From NCBI GenBank assembly GCA_905208455.1, contig CAJLPK010000047.1:1-13660 (forward strand): DNA of 13,660 nt. The letters are read 5' to 3'. This stretch comes from an uncultured Bacillota bacterium. Its GTDB lineage: Bacteria > Bacillota > Clostridia > Christensenellales > QAND01. Positions 12,430 through 13,660 of the stretch are shown here, piece after piece. Every line of letters begins with the position of its first letter. The stretch's first letter is position 1. A program made the translations under genes and the position numbers. The notes beneath the pieces are model-generated. The model did no database searches and was not told the DNA's origin. It saw nothing but the letters and a program-made list of their open reading frames with translations.

Positions 12430-13347
12430 TTGGGGCAGGTTTTGCAAAAGGCGCTGGGATGCATCTTTGCCATTGTACTGGGCTATGGGCTCAAACGGCT
12501 TGGGTTTTTTCAGGCGAGGGAAAAGGAGACCATCAAAAAGATTACGCTGAATATCACGCTGCCGGCGGCAGTCATTACCTCTTTTGCGGGATTTCAGCCG
12601 CAAGCGCAGCTATATCTGCTGATTCTTCTGGGGTTGGGGGCCAACCTATTGTTTCTGGCCGCAGGTATGCTGCTGGGCCGAAAAAAGGAAAAATCTGCCA
12701 AGGTCTTTTATATGAACAACTGTCCGGGCTATAACATTGGCGCGTTTACCATGCCGTTTGTACAAAATTTTCTAGGCGCTTTCGGGATGGTGGTAACGTG
12801 CCTGTTTGATATGGGAAATTCCGTGATGTGTACGGGAGGCACTTATGCGCTCACCTCCGCCAAAACAGGAGAAAGCAAGACAACGGCAAAAACGGTGGCA
12901 AAGACGATGCTTTCTTCTGCGCCGTTTGATGTGTATTGCATCATGATCGTCATAGCGCTGCTGGGGCTTCCGCTGCCGGAAGCATTGATTTCCGTAACGA
13001 GCTTTGTGGGCAATGCCAACGGATTTTTGGCAATGCTGATGATTGGTATGATGTTTGAAATGCAGTTTCAGCCTCAGCATCTCAAGCAAACAGGGATTGT
13101 ATTGATGGTCCGTTACCTAGGGGCCGCGCTGCTGGCGCTGCTGTTTTATTTTGTACTGCCGTTTTCGCTGGAGATACGCCAAGTCCTTGTACTGCTGTGC
13201 TTTGCGCCGATTCCGTCGATCTCTCCGGTTTTTACCGGCCGCTGCGGAGGAGACGAAGGGCTATCCAGCTTTACAGCTTCTATTTCCATCTTAATCAGCA
13301 TTGCCGTTATGACGGTGCTTGTCGTCGTAATGGGGCTGGGCGCATAA
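12430..13347 (+). CDS. AEC (auxin efflux carrier) family transporter
   Basis: The 305-residue membrane protein has about ten hydrophobic segments, arranged as two sets of five around a charged central loop (about 142-158, SAKTGESKTTAKTVAKT). This is the topology of AEC-family secondary carriers. The first loop, GYGLKRLGFFQAREKETIKKITLNITLPA (about 18-46), is the family's best-conserved stretch, and NCPGYNIGAFTMPF (about 97-110) holds the first transmembrane crossover region. Bacterial members move small organic acids such as malate. The start is TTG 12430, 8 bases after GGGGAGG (12415-12421). No metabolic partner gene is adjacent, so the substrate is open. No clear terminator follows within the next 100 bases. 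Confidence 0.88.
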   Translation: MGQVLQKALGCIFAIVLGYGLKRLGFFQAREKETIKKITLNITLPAAVITSFAGFQPQAQLYLLILLGLGANLLFLAAGMLLGRKKEKSAKVFYMNNCPGYNIGAFTMPFVQNFLGAFGMVVTCLFDMGNSVMCTGGTYALTSAKTGESKTTAKTVAKTMLSSAPFDVYCIMIVIALLGLPLPEALISVTSFVGNANGFLAMLMIGMMFEMQFQPQHLKQTGIVLMVRYLGAALLALLFYFVLPFSLEIRQVLVLLCFAPIPSISPVFTGRCGGDEGLSSFTASISILISIAVMTVLVVVMGLGA

Positions 13348-13609
13348 AACGAAAACACAGGCTGCGGTGCACGTGCTTTTTGATTGGGTCAGTGCATGCA
13401 TGATGCATAGCAAGCGCCGCCCTGCTTTTCACAGCGTTGGGCCTTGAGGCACCCTCGTACACAACCCCGTTTTTCTAAGACACGGCAAGGAAGCAGCGAT
13501 ATAGGAAGATAGCTCTGTGGCTGTAAAAAGAAGCTTACAGAGAATGACAGAGGAACATAAAGAAGTAATTGCGAAAATACTAACCTATGCTAAGCGAACG
13601 GGACATAAG
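13348..13609. other. Region without an assured gene
   Basis: These 262 bases hold no convincing protein gene with start and ribosome site. The plus strand has a weak promoter-like pair, AAGACA and TATAGG (13500-13505), 17 bases apart. A hairpin at 13513-13542 pairs CTCTGTGGCT with AGCT and ACAGAG. The minus strand carries a cysteine-rich open frame ending at 13389 that lacks a usable start codon. A small RNA running from about 13512 to the terminator at 13610-13656 is possible. Confidence 0.4.
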
Positions 13610-13656
13610 AAAACTCTATGTGAATGGACGAACCATTTGCATAGAGTTTTTCTTTT
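13610..13656 (+). terminator. Strong intrinsic terminator near the window end
   Basis: An 18-bp stem (13610-13627 with 13633-13650), loop ACGAA, followed by a T-rich tract. Two adjacent U.G/G.U wobbles (13621-13622 with 13638-13639) would be mismatches in the opposite strand, so it serves plus-strand transcripts: either a small RNA starting near 13512 or read-through from the AEC gene. Confidence 0.75.
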
Positions 13657-13660
13657 GCTT

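Noticed and set aside
13474..13498. Resemblance to the SRP RNA domain IV sequence (GGCAAGGAAGCAGC).
   Set aside because: The 3' side resembles GGAAGGAAGCAGC, but the essential 5' side GTCAGGTCC is absent and no long SRP rod can be folded around it.
13517..13660. A plus-strand open frame from GTG 13517 (AGGAAG site 8 bases upstream) running off the window.
   Set aside because: It runs straight through a strong terminator hairpin and the start overlaps another hairpin; no recognisable protein features. It cannot be excluded without downstream sequence.

Overview
The window is chromosomal DNA from a member of the Clostridia (Firmicutes), with moderate GC. This rests on AGGAGG-type ribosome binding sites, several TTG starts, TTGNNN/TATNAT promoters, lepA followed directly by hemW, Spo0A effector domains that occur only in endospore-former lineages, and a LysM/M14 cell-wall peptidase of the kind sporulating Firmicutes use. 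A gut anaerobe of the Christensenellales or Oscillospirales type would fit, but the species cannot be read from the sequence. No phage, insertion sequence or CRISPR array is visible.

Layout. (1) 1-330: two tandem hairpin terminators and tRNA-Pro(CGG) on the minus strand with a near-consensus promoter. (2) 327-2810: two small minus-strand genes, each coding for a free-standing Spo0A C-terminal DNA-binding domain without a receiver, flank a plus-strand AlkA-type DNA glycosylase gene. The gap between the second one and a divergent nitroreductase gene holds a cluster of Spo0A-box (0A-box) sequences, all in one orientation and spaced near multiples of 10 bp. This is the most notable feature of the window. 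(3) 2878-4551: a compact operon of a small beta-carbonic anhydrase, an MGMT-like protein consisting only of the alkyltransferase C-terminal domain, and a stand-alone SagB-type flavin oxidoreductase. (4) 4553-6915: a convergent peptidoglycan-binding/LysM/M14 peptidase, a degenerate GIY-YIG protein and a lipoprotein. (5) 6992-10610: lepA, hemW and a ProX-type prolyl-tRNA editing deacylase, ended by a bidirectional terminator. (6) 10630-12293, minus strand: a Cof-type HAD phosphatase and a DUF5131 (Gp37/Gp68-type) protein. (7) 12383-13347: an AEC-family transporter. (8) 13348-13660: no assured gene, but structured elements and a strong terminator.

How the genes fit together. Region 5 gathers translation and quality-control functions (elongation factor 4, haem chaperone, mischarged tRNA-Pro clearance). 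Regions 2 and 3 contain two potential alkylation-repair proteins (AlkA-like and MGMT-like) and two flavin nitroreductase-fold enzymes. The free Spo0A effector domains are probable regulators: one of their genes has 0A-like boxes at activator and repressor positions of its own promoter, suggesting autoregulation and cross-talk with Spo0A. That is inference and has not been tested.
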